Positions 17,659 through 27,763 of a stretch of 64,000 nt of DNA are shown piece after piece (position 1 is the first letter of the stretch; every line of letters begins with the position of its first letter). Position numbers and translations under genes: made by a program. The DNA comes from Agarivorans sp. Alg241-V36. Lineage in GTDB: Bacteria > Pseudomonadota > Gammaproteobacteria > Enterobacterales > Celerinatantimonadaceae. Location of the stretch: the NCBI RefSeq assembly GCF_900537085.1, contig NZ_UNRE01000001.1, positions 1 through 64,000 of the forward strand, given 5' to 3'. The notes beneath the pieces are model-generated. The model worked only from the letters and a program-made list of their open reading frames with translations. It was not told where the DNA came from and did not search any database.

Positions 17659-19067
17659 GAGATCTCCAAACACTTACCCCAAGCTGGCGGTGGCTCAGCA
17701 AAATGCTGGGCATCGGCTTGCTCAGTAAAGGGATTATTGAGTACTTGATGCAATTGGCGAAGCTGTGCATAACTGCCGTCTTCAGCTTGTTCTATCACTT
17801 GCTGGGCCAAGTAATTACGTAGTACATACAAGGGCACATGTTGCTTAACAGTCAAAATACGCTGTTGTTCATCCAAACCATTTTGTTGACTGCGCTCTGC
17901 ATAGAGTTTTAACCAGGCTTGCCAAGGCTCTGCTAGCTGTTTAGTTAAGCGGTCAATCGGTTGCGCTAAAGCGCGCAAACTTTGATGGTAATCGGCCTTT
18001 TGCTCAGCCATCACTTTAAGCAGTAAACCCACCAGCTGTTCGTCACTGTCTTGCCACTGCGAGAAGCCAAGTTTGTTCAACATTAAGCTTTGATAATGCT
18101 CATTGATTTTTTGCTGATAACGCAGCCACAAAGGTTCTGACTTGGCACTTGGAACATAATCAGACAATGCTTGGGCTAGTCGCTGTAAATTCCACAATCC
18201 CACAGCAGGCTGCTGGTTAAAAGCATAACGTCCGTAATGATCGCTGTGGTTACAAATATGACTAGGATTATAATCATCCAAAAAGCCATAGGGGCCATAG
18301 TCGATGGTTAAGCCCAAAATCGACATGTTATCGGTATTCATCACCCCATGGCAGAAGCCCTCGGCTTGCCACTTAGCAATCATGAATGCGGTGCTGTCGA
18401 CCACCTGCTCTAGCATCGCTAACACAGGGTTTTCGGCACTTAAACAATCACTAAAATAATGGGCTAGACAAAAATCGACTAAGCGCTTTAACGGCTGAGT
18501 TTGCTGTTGGTAATACAGATATTCAAAATGGCCAAAGCGAATATGGCTGGGCGCCATGCGTAGCAGCATGGCTTCTTTTTCAAAGCGCTCACGCTGCACC
18601 AACCCACTACCAACACTTAAACTTAAGGCACGGGTTGTGGCAATGCCCAAGGTGGCCATGGCTTCGCTGGCTAAAAACTCTCGAATGCTGGAACGAAGTA
18701 CTGCTTTACCATCGCCTTGGCGAGAAAAAGGAGTTAAGCCGGAACCTTTTAATTGCAGTTCCCAATAGTCCCCCTGCGCGGTTTGTACTTCGCCAAGCAA
18801 CAATGCTCGTCCATCGCCCAATTGCGGGCTATAACCACCAAACTGATGCCCAGCATACACCGTTGAGGCTGGTTGCATGCCATCTATCAACAGGCTGCCA
18901 GCACTTAAGCCAAGGGCTTGCTCACCGGTCATAAACTCACTGTCTAAGTCAATTAGCTCAGCGGCGGCATGGCTATGCACCACTAACTCAGGATCTTTTA
19001 GCGGGGTTGGCTGCTGGTGATGGCACAGCTCGGGTAGCTCATTAGAAAAACGATTCACAAATTCCAT
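17646..19067 (-). CDS. selO: protein adenylyltransferase SelO (YdiU)
   Basis: A 473-residue pseudokinase-fold AMPylase. Family blocks include YAGHQFGGYSPQLGDGRALLLGE, LKGSGLTPFSRQGDG, SSIREFLASEAM and HGVMNTDNMSILGLTIDYGP. SelO transfers AMP from ATP to Ser/Thr/Tyr of target proteins and is linked to the oxidative stress response. The C-terminus is EISCSS: a Cys replaces the selenocysteine of eukaryotic SelO, as in other bacteria. It lies downstream of recQ on the same strand, 27 bases away. Confidence 0.96.
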   Translation of the reverse strand: MEFVNRFSNELPELCHHQQPTPLKDPELVVHSHAAAELIDLDSEFMTGEQALGLSAGSLLIDGMQPASTVYAGHQFGGYSPQLGDGRALLLGEVQTAQGDYWELQLKGSGLTPFSRQGDGKAVLRSSIREFLASEAMATLGIATTRALSLSVGSGLVQRERFEKEAMLLRMAPSHIRFGHFEYLYYQQQTQPLKRLVDFCLAHYFSDCLSAENPVLAMLEQVVDSTAFMIAKWQAEGFCHGVMNTDNMSILGLTIDYGPYGFLDDYNPSHICNHSDHYGRYAFNQQPAVGLWNLQRLAQALSDYVPSAKSEPLWLRYQQKINEHYQSLMLNKLGFSQWQDSDEQLVGLLLKVMAEQKADYHQSLRALAQPIDRLTKQLAEPWQAWLKLYAERSQQNGLDEQQRILTVKQHVPLYVLRNYLAQQVIEQAEDGSYAQLRQLHQVLNNPFTEQADAQHFAEPPPAWGKCLEISCSS

Positions 19068-19094
19068 CTGCGATCCTTAGTGTAAGGCGGTTGC

Positions 19095-20882
19095 TTAACT
19101 CGCCTGGTATTGGTCGATTAAGCCTAAAAACTGATAGCCGTAGCGCTCAAGTTTTTTCAAACCAACGCCACTTATCGCCAACATCTCGTGTTGAGTCTGC
19201 GGCACTTGCTGAGCCATTTCAATTAATGTGGCGTCGTTAAACACCACAAAAGGCGGCACTGATTCTTCGTCGGCTAAACGCTTTCTTAAATTACGTAGCA
19301 AGGCAAACAATCGTTTATCGTAAACCCCATAGCTAGTGGCTTTTTTACTTTGCTTGGTGGTGTTTAAGCGCGGCACCGCTAGCGATAAGGGCTGTTCACC
19401 TTTTAAAAATGGCCGTGCAGCCTCAGTTAACTGCAATACCGAGCTACGGGCAATGTTTTGCTGTAATAAGCCTAGGTGAATAAGCTGGCGTAATACACTC
19501 ATCCAATGCTCATGACTGGCACTTTTACCAATTCCATGGGTCGACAGCTTATCATGGCCTTGTTCTAAAATGCGCTGGCCCATGCTGCCTCGCAGCACTT
19601 CAATAACATAACCTATGCCAAAGCGCTGACCTAAGCGATAAACACAAGACAAGGCTTTTTGGGCATCTTGCAAGCCGTCATACTGCTTGGGTGGGTCTAA
19701 ACACACATCACAGTTGCCGCAAGGCTTGGATAGGTATTCGCCAAAATAGTTAAGCAATACCTGACGACGACAAGTTTGCGCCTCGGCAAAGGCCACAATG
19801 GCATTAAACTTATGGCTCTCTACTTGGCGCTGTTGTTCATTTTCGTTTTCATCGATCATTCGCCTCACCCAGTTGGCATCGGCGGGATCATACAAAAACA
19901 CTGCTTCTGCCTCGGTACCATCGCGGCCAGCACGACCGGTTTCTTGGTAATAGGCTTCGATATTGCGAGGGATATCGTAGTGAAACACATAGCGTACATT
20001 GGGTTTATCAATGCCCATCCCAAAGGCAACCGTGGCAACCACCACTTCTACTTCATCGCGCTGAAACTGTTCTTGCACTAATTGGCGCTGTTCGATGGGT
20101 AAACCAGCATGATAAGCAGCACTGCGAATACCTTCGGCGCTGAGTTTTAGGGCTAGCTCCTCTACCCGCTTACGGCTGCTGCAATAAACAATGCCGCTAT
20201 CTTCCTTACGCCGTTTTACATAATCGCTAAGCTGTTGCCAGGGGCGATATTTTTCCTGCAAGGTGTAGCGAATATTCGGTCGGTCAAAACTTGATACTAG
20301 GGTGAAGGCATCAGGCAAACCAAGCCGCTGTAATATATCTTGTCGGGTGGTGTCGTCAGCGGTAGCAGTTAGGGCCACCAAAGGCACCGAAGGGAAGTTC
20401 TGTTTTAAGCAGCCAAGGGCATTATATTCTGGTCGAAAATCGTGCCCCCACTGGGAAATACAATGGGCTTCATCAATCGCAAACATCGCCAAAGGCATGG
20501 CTTGCAGGCGTTCAATTAAATCGCCATTAATTAAACGCTCTGGAGAAATGTATAACAGTTTAAGCTCGCCCTGCTGCAAGCTTCGATAGATTTGAAACTG
20601 CTGCTCTCGCTCAAGGCTAGAATTTAAATATGCTGCATTTACACCATTGTGTTGCAGGCTATCTACTTGGTCTTTCATCAAGGAGATAAGCGGAGATACC
20701 ACTACCGTTAAGCCCGGCTTGACCAAAGCGGGGATTTGATAACACAGCGACTTGCCGCCACCGGTTGGCATAATTGCTAAACAGTCTTTGTTGTCTAATA
20801 GCCGCTCAATCACCGCCGCTTGCCCAGTTCTAAACTCGGCAAAACCAAATACATCTTGTAAAACTTGCTGGGCGCGTTGCAT
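19095..20882 (-). CDS. recQ: ATP-dependent DNA helicase RecQ
   Basis: A 595-residue RecQ. It has Walker [12 protein letters not shown] near residue 41, the DEAH-box [20 protein letters not shown], helicase C with [14 protein letters not shown] and [10 protein letters not shown], the zinc-binding RQC cysteines (CRRQ ... CGNCDVC) and a C-terminal HRDC domain (about 515-590). It unwinds DNA 3'-5' in RecF-pathway recombination. Length is close to E. coli (about 609). It is divergent from yigI, matching the E. coli neighbourhood. Confidence 0.97.
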   Translation of the reverse strand: MQRAQQVLQDVFGFAEFRTGQAAVIERLLDNKDCLAIMPTGGGKSLCYQIPALVKPGLTVVVSPLISLMKDQVDSLQHNGVNAAYLNSSLEREQQFQIYRSLQQGELKLLYISPERLINGDLIERLQAMPLAMFAIDEAHCISQWGHDFRPEYNALGCLKQNFPSVPLVALTATADDTTRQDILQRLGLPDAFTLVSSFDRPNIRYTLQEKYRPWQQLSDYVKRRKEDSGIVYCSSRKRVEELALKLSAEGIRSAAYHAGLPIEQRQLVQEQFQRDEVEVVVATVAFGMGIDKPNVRYVFHYDIPRNIEAYYQETGRAGRDGTEAEAVFLYDPADANWVRRMIDENENEQQRQVESHKFNAIVAFAEAQTCRRQVLLNYFGEYLSKPCGNCDVCLDPPKQYDGLQDAQKALSCVYRLGQRFGIGYVIEVLRGSMGQRILEQGHDKLSTHGIGKSASHEHWMSVLRQLIHLGLLQQNIARSSVLQLTEAARPFLKGEQPLSLAVPRLNTTKQSKKATSYGVYDKRLFALLRNLRKRLADEESVPPFVVFNDATLIEMAQQVPQTQHEMLAISGVGLKKLERYGYQFLGLIDQYQAS

Positions 20883-21022
20883 TAAGACTCGAGATCCAAA
20901 AACAGAGAGTGGCTAATCGGTCGCACATTGTAATCAAGCTGCAGCGGCTTGTCTTGGTTTGCCTTTATTCTTTTCTAGCTATACAGTATTTAAACAAGCG
21001 TTTAATTTTGTATGGATACAGC

Positions 21023-21487
21023 ATGACGAGCCCAAGACAACAAAAATGGCGCCAAGCCATTGCCGACACCTTCATTAATCAAATGCCGTTTAATCAATTA
21101 CTTGGCATTGAGTTAGTGGATTACAGCGCAACTGGGGTTAAGTTAAAGCTGCCAATGGATCCCAAATTAGTGGGTAATCCCATTCATGGCATATTGCACG
21201 GCGGTGCTACCGCAACTATTTTAGATGTCGCAGGGGGCATGACCGCCGCCGCAGCGGCAGTAAAGCGTTTAGAAGATCTATCCAGTAAAGAGCTGTCTGC
21301 TCGGATTTCTAAAACCGGCACCATCGACCTGCGCATTGACTACCTGCGGCCGGGCATTGGTGAAGTGTTTTACGCCTCTGCCGAGATAATCCGATCCGGC
21401 AATAAAGTTACCGTCGCGCGCATGGAATTGCATAATCAGGAAGGCACCCATATTGCCTTTGGCACCGGCACTTACTTGGTCGGTTAG
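21023..21487 (+). CDS. yigI: hotdog-fold thioesterase YigI
   Basis: A 154-residue PaaI/YigI-type thioesterase. The hotdog signature GNPIHGILHGGATATILDVAGGMTA is clear, followed by the TIDLRIDYLRPG strand. The likely substrates are acyl-CoA esters. I chose the ATG at 21023 because upstream in-frame codons do not align with the family and this start gives the expected length. It is divergent from recQ and upstream of rarD, the same set as in E. coli. Confidence 0.9.
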   Translation: MTSPRQQKWRQAIADTFINQMPFNQLLGIELVDYSATGVKLKLPMDPKLVGNPIHGILHGGATATILDVAGGMTAAAAAVKRLEDLSSKELSARISKTGTIDLRIDYLRPGIGEVFYASAEIIRSGNKVTVARMELHNQEGTHIAFGTGTYLVG

Positions 21488-21609
21488 TGCAGCAAACTTG
21501 CCATCGAAAAATCAATTTTTGTCGAAATATCAATTCAGTGTTGATAGTTTTCTCTCAGTTAGGGCTATACTGAACTTGGAAATAGACTGCGGCATAGGCA
21601 AGTAAAATA

Positions 21610-22206
21610 ATGAGCACAACTTACAGCTCTTCTTTGTTAATCAATACCTTAAATAGCGTGTTGCTAGAAGTAAAAGAGATTAATGCCGACTTACAGCTAG
21701 AAGACTTAGGCCAATGGCTAGAGCACGAACTAGACGGCTATGGCGACTTTGCCCACTTCCCCGACTACCGCATTGTTGAATGCAAACAACTAGGGATATT
21801 TGAAAAACCCGATCAAGACTTACAGCATTTTGAGCAAATCCATGACGATTGCCTAAACGAGCGCGATCGTTGCCTATTGCGTTACCTACATATTCAGCAA
21901 CCCCTAGTAGAATGCTTAAATACTCAAGATGAGATTCAACGGCCTTGGCCAATGCGCATTTTGTCTAGCTACGCTAAAGACATTATTCCCGGTTACAGCT
22001 GTGTTCGCGCTTGGCAAAGCTATCACGAGCCTTTAAACGAACGTTTTGTGCATGGCGTATTAGGACACCTCCTTCACCTTTTGCTAGAAGCCCAGAATAG
22101 TCAAAGCAAGGCCATTATTCAGAAAATCGACAGATTGTGCCAAGCCGAAACGCAGCTGCATAAAGTATGGAGTAAACTCTACTGCGAAGCCGCCTCGGCG
22201 GTGTAA
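21610..22206 (+). CDS. AbiTii-like domain protein, function unknown
   Basis: A 198-residue soluble protein. Residues 8-54 resemble the AbiTii N-terminal domain found in some phage-defence and toxin-associated proteins: a helical LLINTL start, then W36xxxE40L41xG43Y44 and the P51xY53R54 motif. The C-terminal 140 residues are helical and I do not recognise them. It sits alone between yigI and rarD, which are neighbours in E. coli. There is no partner gene beside it and its codon use is ordinary, so defence activity is only a possibility. Confidence 0.6.
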   Translation: MSTTYSSSLLINTLNSVLLEVKEINADLQLEDLGQWLEHELDGYGDFAHFPDYRIVECKQLGIFEKPDQDLQHFEQIHDDCLNERDRCLLRYLHIQQPLVECLNTQDEIQRPWPMRILSSYAKDIIPGYSCVRAWQSYHEPLNERFVHGVLGHLLHLLLEAQNSQSKAIIQKIDRLCQAETQLHKVWSKLYCEAASAV

Positions 22207-22295
22207 CTCACTGACACAACTTACACTGTGAATATATGGCTGCATAGCCACCTGCCTGCTACACTACGCTGACTTTCCTTCTTTTTTCATCTTTT

Positions 22296-23195
22296 ATGCC
22301 TAATCAAGCCACTAAACACGGCGTTATATTTGCTCTCGCCGCGTACACCATGTGGGGAATCGCCCCCATTTATTTTAAGAGTTTAAGTGCAGTACCTGCT
22401 TATGAGATCTTGGCGCATCGGGTGTTATGGTCCTGCATTTTTGTAGCGGTGATGCTCGCCGTAGGCAAGCAGTGGTCGGCGGTTAGCGCAGTACTAAAAC
22501 ACCCTAAGCAACTGGCGACGCTAGCCTTAACCTCATTGTTTATTGGCATTAACTGGCTGATTTTTATTTGGTCGGTAAACAATGACCGAATGTTAGATGC
22601 CAGCTTGGGTTATTACATCAACCCCTTATTTAATGTGGTGCTGGGAATGTTGTTCTTGGGCGAGCGCTTTCGCCGTGCTCAGTGGGCTGCCATTGGTTTG
22701 GCCTTAATTGGCGTATTGATTCAAGTGATTAGCTACGGCTCGCTGCCGTGGATTGCAATCAGCCTAGCTGTAAGTTTCGGCTTATATGGCTTATTACGTA
22801 AAAAAGTTAATTTGGGTGCCTTGCCTGGTTTGTTTGTTGAAACCCTATGGTTATTGCCTCTCGCCATTGGCTATTTATGGCTTTTTGCTGATTCAGCCAG
22901 CAGCCAAATGGTCAATAACGATACTCAGTTAAACCTACTATTATTGAGCGCGGGTATCGTCACCACTGTGCCGCTATTGTGCTTTGCCGCCGCTGCCACC
23001 CGCTTGCGCTTATCAACCATTGGCTTTTTCCAATACATTGGCCCATCGCTAATGTTTATTCTGGCCACCAGCGTTTATGACGAACCACTAGAACCGATGA
23101 AATTACTCACCTTTGCCTTTATTTGGTTAGGCTTGGCAGTATTTACTTGGGATGCCATTGGTAACCAACGCAAACAAAAAAAGCAGCCTAATTAG
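22296..23195 (+). CDS. rarD: RarD/EamA-family transporter
   Basis: A 299-residue DMT-superfamily permease with about ten membrane spans. The N-terminal GVIFALAAYTMWGIAPIYFK and the internal LGYYINPLFNVVLGMLFLGE segment are characteristic of RarD. The natural substrate is unsettled; the name comes from chloramphenicol-sensitivity literature. The stop codon lies within the terminator hairpin. The position after yigI matches E. coli. Confidence 0.92.
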   Translation: MPNQATKHGVIFALAAYTMWGIAPIYFKSLSAVPAYEILAHRVLWSCIFVAVMLAVGKQWSAVSAVLKHPKQLATLALTSLFIGINWLIFIWSVNNDRMLDASLGYYINPLFNVVLGMLFLGERFRRAQWAAIGLALIGVLIQVISYGSLPWIAISLAVSFGLYGLLRKKVNLGALPGLFVETLWLLPLAIGYLWLFADSASSQMVNNDTQLNLLLLSAGIVTTVPLLCFAAAATRLRLSTIGFFQYIGPSLMFILATSVYDEPLEPMKLLTFAFIWLGLAVFTWDAIGNQRKQKKQPN

Positions 23196-23206
23196 GCTGC
23201 TTTTTT
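23175..23206. terminator. bidirectional intrinsic terminator (rarD / uvrD)
   Basis: AGCAGCCTAA pairs with TTAGGCTGCT (23182-23201) and is flanked by seven A and six T. It serves convergent rarD and uvrD and includes the rarD stop codon. Confidence 0.92.
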
Positions 23207-23230
23207 ATTATTCATAGAGAAGCTCTAATT

Positions 23231-25405
23231 TTATAGGGCTTCTAGCCGTGCATACGCCAATACCAGCCACTTGGCACCAGCTTCCTCAAACTGCACTTGT
23301 ACGCGGCTTTGCTGACCAGAGCCTTCATAATTAAGTACAATCCCAGCGCCAAATTTAGGATGAGATACCCGTTGGCCTAAGTTAAAACCGCTGTCGTCAA
23401 AGGCCGCTTGTTGTACCTGTGAAGAAAAGCGCCCTTGTTGCACCGGTCGGCTAACTGCAGTATTCAAACGCACTTCATCCAAACATTCACTAGGTAATTC
23501 ACGTAAAAAGCGCGACGGAGGATGGAATACTTCTTTGCCCCACAAACGGCGACTCTCTGCATGGCAGAGGTAGAGTTTTTCCATAGCGCGAGTCATACCT
23601 ACATAACAAAGGCGGCGCTCTTCTTCCAAGCGACCCGACTCTTCTGCCGACTGCTGACTTGGGAACATGCCTTCTTCAACGCCTACTAAAAACACCACTG
23701 GGAATTCCAAGCCCTTAGCGCTGTGCAAGGTCATTAGCTGTACTGCAGCTTCGTCGGCTTCTGCTTGGTTATCACCAGCCTCTAAGGCGGCATGCGACAA
23801 AAAGGCCACCAAAGGAGAAAGATCTTGGTCTTCTTCCATTTGAGTAAATTGCTGAGTAGCGGTAACTAATTCATCCAAGTTTTCTACCCGCGCTTGGGCT
23901 TTCTCACCTTTTTCAGCTTGATACATCGCCAACAAGCCCGAGCCTTTAATCACATAATCGGTTTGCTCACCTAAGACCATTTCCTGAGTTTGCAGCTTTA
24001 ACTGCCCAAGCAATTCAACAAACTGTTTTACTGCATTGGCTGCTCGACCAGACAGGGCATTGTGCTGCAAGCAATAGTCTACAGCTTGCCACAAACTTAG
24101 CTGTTGCTCGCGAGCCGCTTGGCGCAATAGCTCGATAGTGCGTTGGCCAATACCGCGAGTTGGCGTGTTTACCACTCGCTCAAAAGAAGCATCATCATGA
24201 GGATTACTAATTAAGCGCAAATAGGCCAATGCATCTTTAATCTCTTGACGCTCGAAGAAGCGTAAGCCGCCATAAATCCGATAGGCTAAGCGCTCTTGCA
24301 TCAGCGCTTCTTCTAAAACCCGCGACTGAGCATTGTTACGGTACAAAATGGCACAATCGGCCAAACTGGCACCGTGTTGCTCCACCCGCTGTTGAATACG
24401 CGCCACCACAAAACGGGCTTCATCAATATCATTAAAGGCGGTATAAATAGAGATTAACTCGCCTTCTTTATCGTCGGTCCACAGGCTTTTACCCATTCGC
24501 CCTTGGTTATTTTCAATCAGCTGATTAGAGGCTTTAAGAATGTTGGCGCTGCTTCGGTAGTTTTGCTCTAGGCGAATCGTGTTCACCTTGGGCACATCTA
24601 ACTCAAAGCTTTGAATATTTTCAATTTTTGCACCACGCCAACCATAAATTGACTGGTCATCATCACCCACAATAGTGATGTTGTTTTTGTCGGTAACCAA
24701 CATCCGCAACCAGGCATATTGAATGGTGTTGGTATCTTGAAACTCGTCCACCAGAATATGACGGAAACGTTGTTGGTAGTGCTGCAAAATATGTGGCTGC
24801 TTCAACCATAACTCGTGAGCGCGTAACAGCAGCTCGGCAAAATCAACCAAACCGGAACGATCACAAGCCTGCTGGTAGGCTTTATAAATTTCTAACTGCT
24901 GACGCTCAATTGGGTTATTACTGTAATCAACATGTTCGGCGCGCTGCCCCTCGTCTTTACGCGCGTTGATGTACCATTGCACTTGTTTGGCTGGCCACTG
25001 CTTTTCATCTAAGTTCATGGCTTTAATTAAGCGGCGCAATAAGCGGTATTGATCGTCGGAATCAATGATCTGAAAGTCTTCTGGCAAACCGGCATCACGG
25101 TAGTGAGCTCGCAATAAACGGTGAGCTAAGGAGTGAAAGGTGCCCATCCACATACCTTGGAAGCGGCTACCCACCAGCTTTTCTACTCGCGAGCGCATTT
25201 CAGCAGCGGCTTTGTTGGTAAAGGTTACCGACAAAATCGATAAGGGCGATACATTCTCAACCTGCATTAGCCATGCAATGCGATGCACCAATACCCGTGT
25301 TTTGCCACTGCCCGCACCGGCCAGAAGTAACATATTGCTTGGCGCGGCAGCGACGGCTTCGCGCTGCTTTTCATTAAGGCCGTCTAACAGCTCGGAAATA
25401 TCCAT
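23231..25405 (-). CDS. uvrD: DNA helicase II UvrD
   Basis: A 724-residue superfamily 1 helicase. Walker A is GAGSGKT at residues 30-36, motif II is VDEFQDTN, motif III GDDDQSIYGWRGA, and motifs V-VI include TLHSAKGLEFPVVFL and YVGMTRA. It displaces UvrC-nicked strands and works in mismatch repair. The C-terminal region ends with the Tudor-like part (GQRVSHPKFGAGIVLNYEG) that binds RNA polymerase. It lies after yigB with its own LexA box in between. Confidence 0.97.
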   Translation of the reverse strand: MDISELLDGLNEKQREAVAAAPSNMLLLAGAGSGKTRVLVHRIAWLMQVENVSPLSILSVTFTNKAAAEMRSRVEKLVGSRFQGMWMGTFHSLAHRLLRAHYRDAGLPEDFQIIDSDDQYRLLRRLIKAMNLDEKQWPAKQVQWYINARKDEGQRAEHVDYSNNPIERQQLEIYKAYQQACDRSGLVDFAELLLRAHELWLKQPHILQHYQQRFRHILVDEFQDTNTIQYAWLRMLVTDKNNITIVGDDDQSIYGWRGAKIENIQSFELDVPKVNTIRLEQNYRSSANILKASNQLIENNQGRMGKSLWTDDKEGELISIYTAFNDIDEARFVVARIQQRVEQHGASLADCAILYRNNAQSRVLEEALMQERLAYRIYGGLRFFERQEIKDALAYLRLISNPHDDASFERVVNTPTRGIGQRTIELLRQAAREQQLSLWQAVDYCLQHNALSGRAANAVKQFVELLGQLKLQTQEMVLGEQTDYVIKGSGLLAMYQAEKGEKAQARVENLDELVTATQQFTQMEEDQDLSPLVAFLSHAALEAGDNQAEADEAAVQLMTLHSAKGLEFPVVFLVGVEEGMFPSQQSAEESGRLEEERRLCYVGMTRAMEKLYLCHAESRRLWGKEVFHPPSRFLRELPSECLDEVRLNTAVSRPVQQGRFSSQVQQAAFDDSGFNLGQRVSHPKFGAGIVLNYEGSGQQSRVQVQFEEAGAKWLVLAYARLEAL

Positions 25406-25431
25406 GGAATTCTCTTGAGGGGTAAAAACAC

Positions 25432-25447
25432 CTGTATATTATAACAG
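25432..25447. promoter_or_regulatory. LexA (SOS) box of uvrD
   Basis: CTGTATATTATAACAG has perfect CTGT/ACAG ends 8 bases apart with an A/T-rich centre, the gammaproteobacterial LexA pattern. It overlaps the stop codon of yigB and lies 27 bases before the uvrD start. uvrD is therefore probably SOS-inducible from an internal promoter. Confidence 0.88.
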
Positions 25448-26158
25448 GTGTTGCAGTTGTGCCAGCTGGCTTATTTCAATATCAGGAAGAGCTTGCAGTT
25501 TTCGTGCTTGCTGGCTGTTTTGGTTAAGCCAAATGGAGCGATAACCGGCCTTAGTCGCACCCGCCACATCAGTAATGCAATGGTCGCCAACATGGGCAAT
25601 TTGCTGCGGAGCCAGTTGTAATTGCTGGCAGGCATACAAATACATATCTGCTGCCGGTTTTGCCTTAAACTCGCCTCCCGCTTTAAGCTCTAACTCAAAC
25701 AAACCGCCTAAACCAATTTTAGCGATATCCACATTGCCATTAGTAATCGCTACGAGTCGATAACGTTTCGCCAAGTTTTGCAGCAAAGTAAGACTCTCTG
25801 CCGGTACTACAAAATCACTGCGTACCGCTAAAAACTCTTGGAAGATATTCTCGGCTAAGTTACTGGCTTCAGCTTCCGCCATGCCATGCTCAGTAAAGGC
25901 CAAACTTAACCAAGCAACGCGGCAGGCACTAACATCACCTTTCAACTCGGGCTTACGCTTAATGACTTGGCGTTTATAGCCCTGCCATTGGCTTGCAGTG
26001 AGATGAGCAGTTACATGCACTTGGTCTTTGAGGTAGTCGATTAACCATTGTTCGGCACGCATGATATAGGGCCAGTTGTCATAGAGGGTATCGTCTAAAT
26101 CAAAGGATAGTGCCTGTACCGGTGACCAACTTCGATAGAAAATCATGGAATCACTCAC
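25439..26158 (-). CDS. yigB: HAD-family phosphatase YigB
   Basis: A 239-residue HAD hydrolase. Motif I is FDLDDTLYDN (Asp nucleophile in the DLDDT motif), motif II is AITNGN, and motif III/IV is HVGDHCITDVAGA. In E. coli YigB dephosphorylates 5-amino-6-(5-phosphoribitylamino)uracil in riboflavin synthesis. It abuts xerC with no gap and carries the uvrD LexA box at its 3' end, the same xerC-yigB-uvrD order as E. coli. Confidence 0.92.
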   Translation of the reverse strand: MSDSMIFYRSWSPVQALSFDLDDTLYDNWPYIMRAEQWLIDYLKDQVHVTAHLTASQWQGYKRQVIKRKPELKGDVSACRVAWLSLAFTEHGMAEAEASNLAENIFQEFLAVRSDFVVPAESLTLLQNLAKRYRLVAITNGNVDIAKIGLGGLFELELKAGGEFKAKPAADMYLYACQQLQLAPQQIAHVGDHCITDVAGATKAGYRSIWLNQNSQQARKLQALPDIEISQLAQLQHLL

Positions 26159-27055
26159 TTAAGATTTACGTTTTGCGCGCGGGTGGGCGGCGTCGTAACT
26201 GGTGGCTAGATGGGTAAAATCAAGATGGGTATAAACTTGAGTGGTGGCCAAATTAGCATGGCCCAATAACTCTTGAACCACCCGCAAATCACCACTACTT
26301 TCAAGCAAATGAGTAGCAAAAGAATGGCGTAATTTGTGAGGATGCAAAGTACCCGACAACTGCATTTGTTGCGCCCAGTGCTGCAACCGCTTTTGCACTG
26401 TGCGATGACTAATACGCTGCTGCCTTACACTCACAAACAGGGCTGGTTCTTCTTCATCCATCACCAATAATCGACGCTGTTTCAGCCAATGCTTAAGCGC
26501 TTGTTCGGCTTTGCTGCCAAAGGGCACCCAGCGTTGTTTATTGCCTTTACCGGTAACAATAACCTGCCGCTGCTTAAAGTCGATATCTTGAACGTTTAAG
26601 CCAACCAGTTCGGCTAATCGCATACCGCTGGCATAAAACAATTCCATCATGGCTAAATCACGACTACTTACCAAATCATCCCCCTCCATAGAGAGCAACT
26701 GATTCAATGAGTCTACATCGAGGTTTTTGGGTAGGGGTTTACTTTGCTTGGGTGCGGATACACCAACTACCGGATTAAAGCTGACCTTTTGTTGTTGCAA
26801 TAAGTACTTAAAAAAACTGCGTAAGGCCGACAGTTTATTAGCCATTGAACGCGCCGATAAACCACTGGTTTTAAGCTTGAGCAACACACTGCGCACATTG
26901 GCGCTGGTTACTTGTGACCAGGTTTCACAACCAAGGTTTTCGAGGAGTTTAGCTTGTTGCAATAAACTACGTTGATAGGAGCTAATGGTAGCAGGACTAT
27001 AGCGACGCTCTACTTCGAGATGGTGAAGGAAGTGTTCTATATCATCCTGCATCAT
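26159..27055 (-). CDS. xerC: tyrosine recombinase XerC
   Basis: A 298-residue site-specific recombinase that resolves chromosome dimers at dif with XerD. The N-terminal SAM-like core-binding domain covers about 1-90. Catalytic residues are visible: Arg in YASGMRLAELVGL, HKLRHSFATH (His-x-x-Arg), the LGHANLATTQ His, and nucleophile Tyr in VYTHLD. It is located in the dapF-DUF484-xerC-yigB order, which supports XerC rather than XerD. Confidence 0.95.
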   Translation of the reverse strand: MMQDDIEHFLHHLEVERRYSPATISSYQRSLLQQAKLLENLGCETWSQVTSANVRSVLLKLKTSGLSARSMANKLSALRSFFKYLLQQQKVSFNPVVGVSAPKQSKPLPKNLDVDSLNQLLSMEGDDLVSSRDLAMMELFYASGMRLAELVGLNVQDIDFKQRQVIVTGKGNKQRWVPFGSKAEQALKHWLKQRRLLVMDEEEPALFVSVRQQRISHRTVQKRLQHWAQQMQLSGTLHPHKLRHSFATHLLESSGDLRVVQELLGHANLATTQVYTHLDFTHLATSYDAAHPRAKRKS

Positions 27056-27061
27056 CGGCCG

Positions 27062-27763
27062 TTACTGCTCAGATTGAAGAGGAACTAAGCGTAATAACAA
27101 ACTGCTGATAACCTGACATAGTTGAGTGAGCAATAAACTGTCCATACCGGCAACGTAGTGGTCGGCGTCACGGCTCGCGGCCACAAAGAAACCCAGCTCG
27201 GCATTGAGACCCAGAGGCATTAATGCCACCGAGGCAATGTCATCGGTATTATCAAAGAGTAGTTCCAGCTCGCCCTTGGTCATACGGCCAAAATAGTGTG
27301 GCTGCTGACTTAAACGGGTGACTCTTACTCGTTCAATCTGATCTTGCTCTAGGCCATATTCTGGCGACAAGTCATCAAGATTAAACTGTTGGCTTAAGCG
27401 CAGCGATACGCGCTCTACCCCAAGATCATCCACTAAGGCGCGGCTTAAACGATGTTGTAACTCAGCAAATGAATCACAGGCCATTAAGTCGGGCAATAAA
27501 TCCACATAAACATGGTAAATGCGCTCGTTAAGGCTGGCGACACTCATCAAGTCGGTAATCTCTTGCTCTAAGCTCAGCACCTTGTCTCGCAAACGCTGAA
27601 CTTGCAGCTCAACCAAGGACACCGCCCCCTTTTCTTTGTGCGGTAAACGCAGCTGCTTTATAAGATTAGGATGGCGCGCAAAGAAGTCTGGGTTATCGAG
27701 CAAGAACTCGACCACCAAAGTTTCATCGATTAGCAGTGGCTGGGATAGGTCGAACTCACTCAT
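27062..27763 (-). CDS. DUF484 family protein (YigA-like)
   Basis: A 233-residue soluble protein of the DUF484 family. A short N-terminal helical part ([26 protein letters not shown]) and a coiled coil (about 50-75) are followed by a GAF-like domain. Its function is unknown, though it is nearly always between dapF and xerC. It overlaps the dapF end by 4 bases and lies 6 bases before xerC, so translation is probably coupled. Confidence 0.9.
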   Translation of the reverse strand: MSEFDLSQPLLIDETLVVEFLLDNPDFFARHPNLIKQLRLPHKEKGAVSLVELQVQRLRDKVLSLEQEITDLMSVASLNERIYHVYVDLLPDLMACDSFAELQHRLSRALVDDLGVERVSLRLSQQFNLDDLSPEYGLEQDQIERVRVTRLSQQPHYFGRMTKGELELLFDNTDDIASVALMPLGLNAELGFFVAASRDADHYVAGMDSLLLTQLCQVISSLLLRLVPLQSEQ

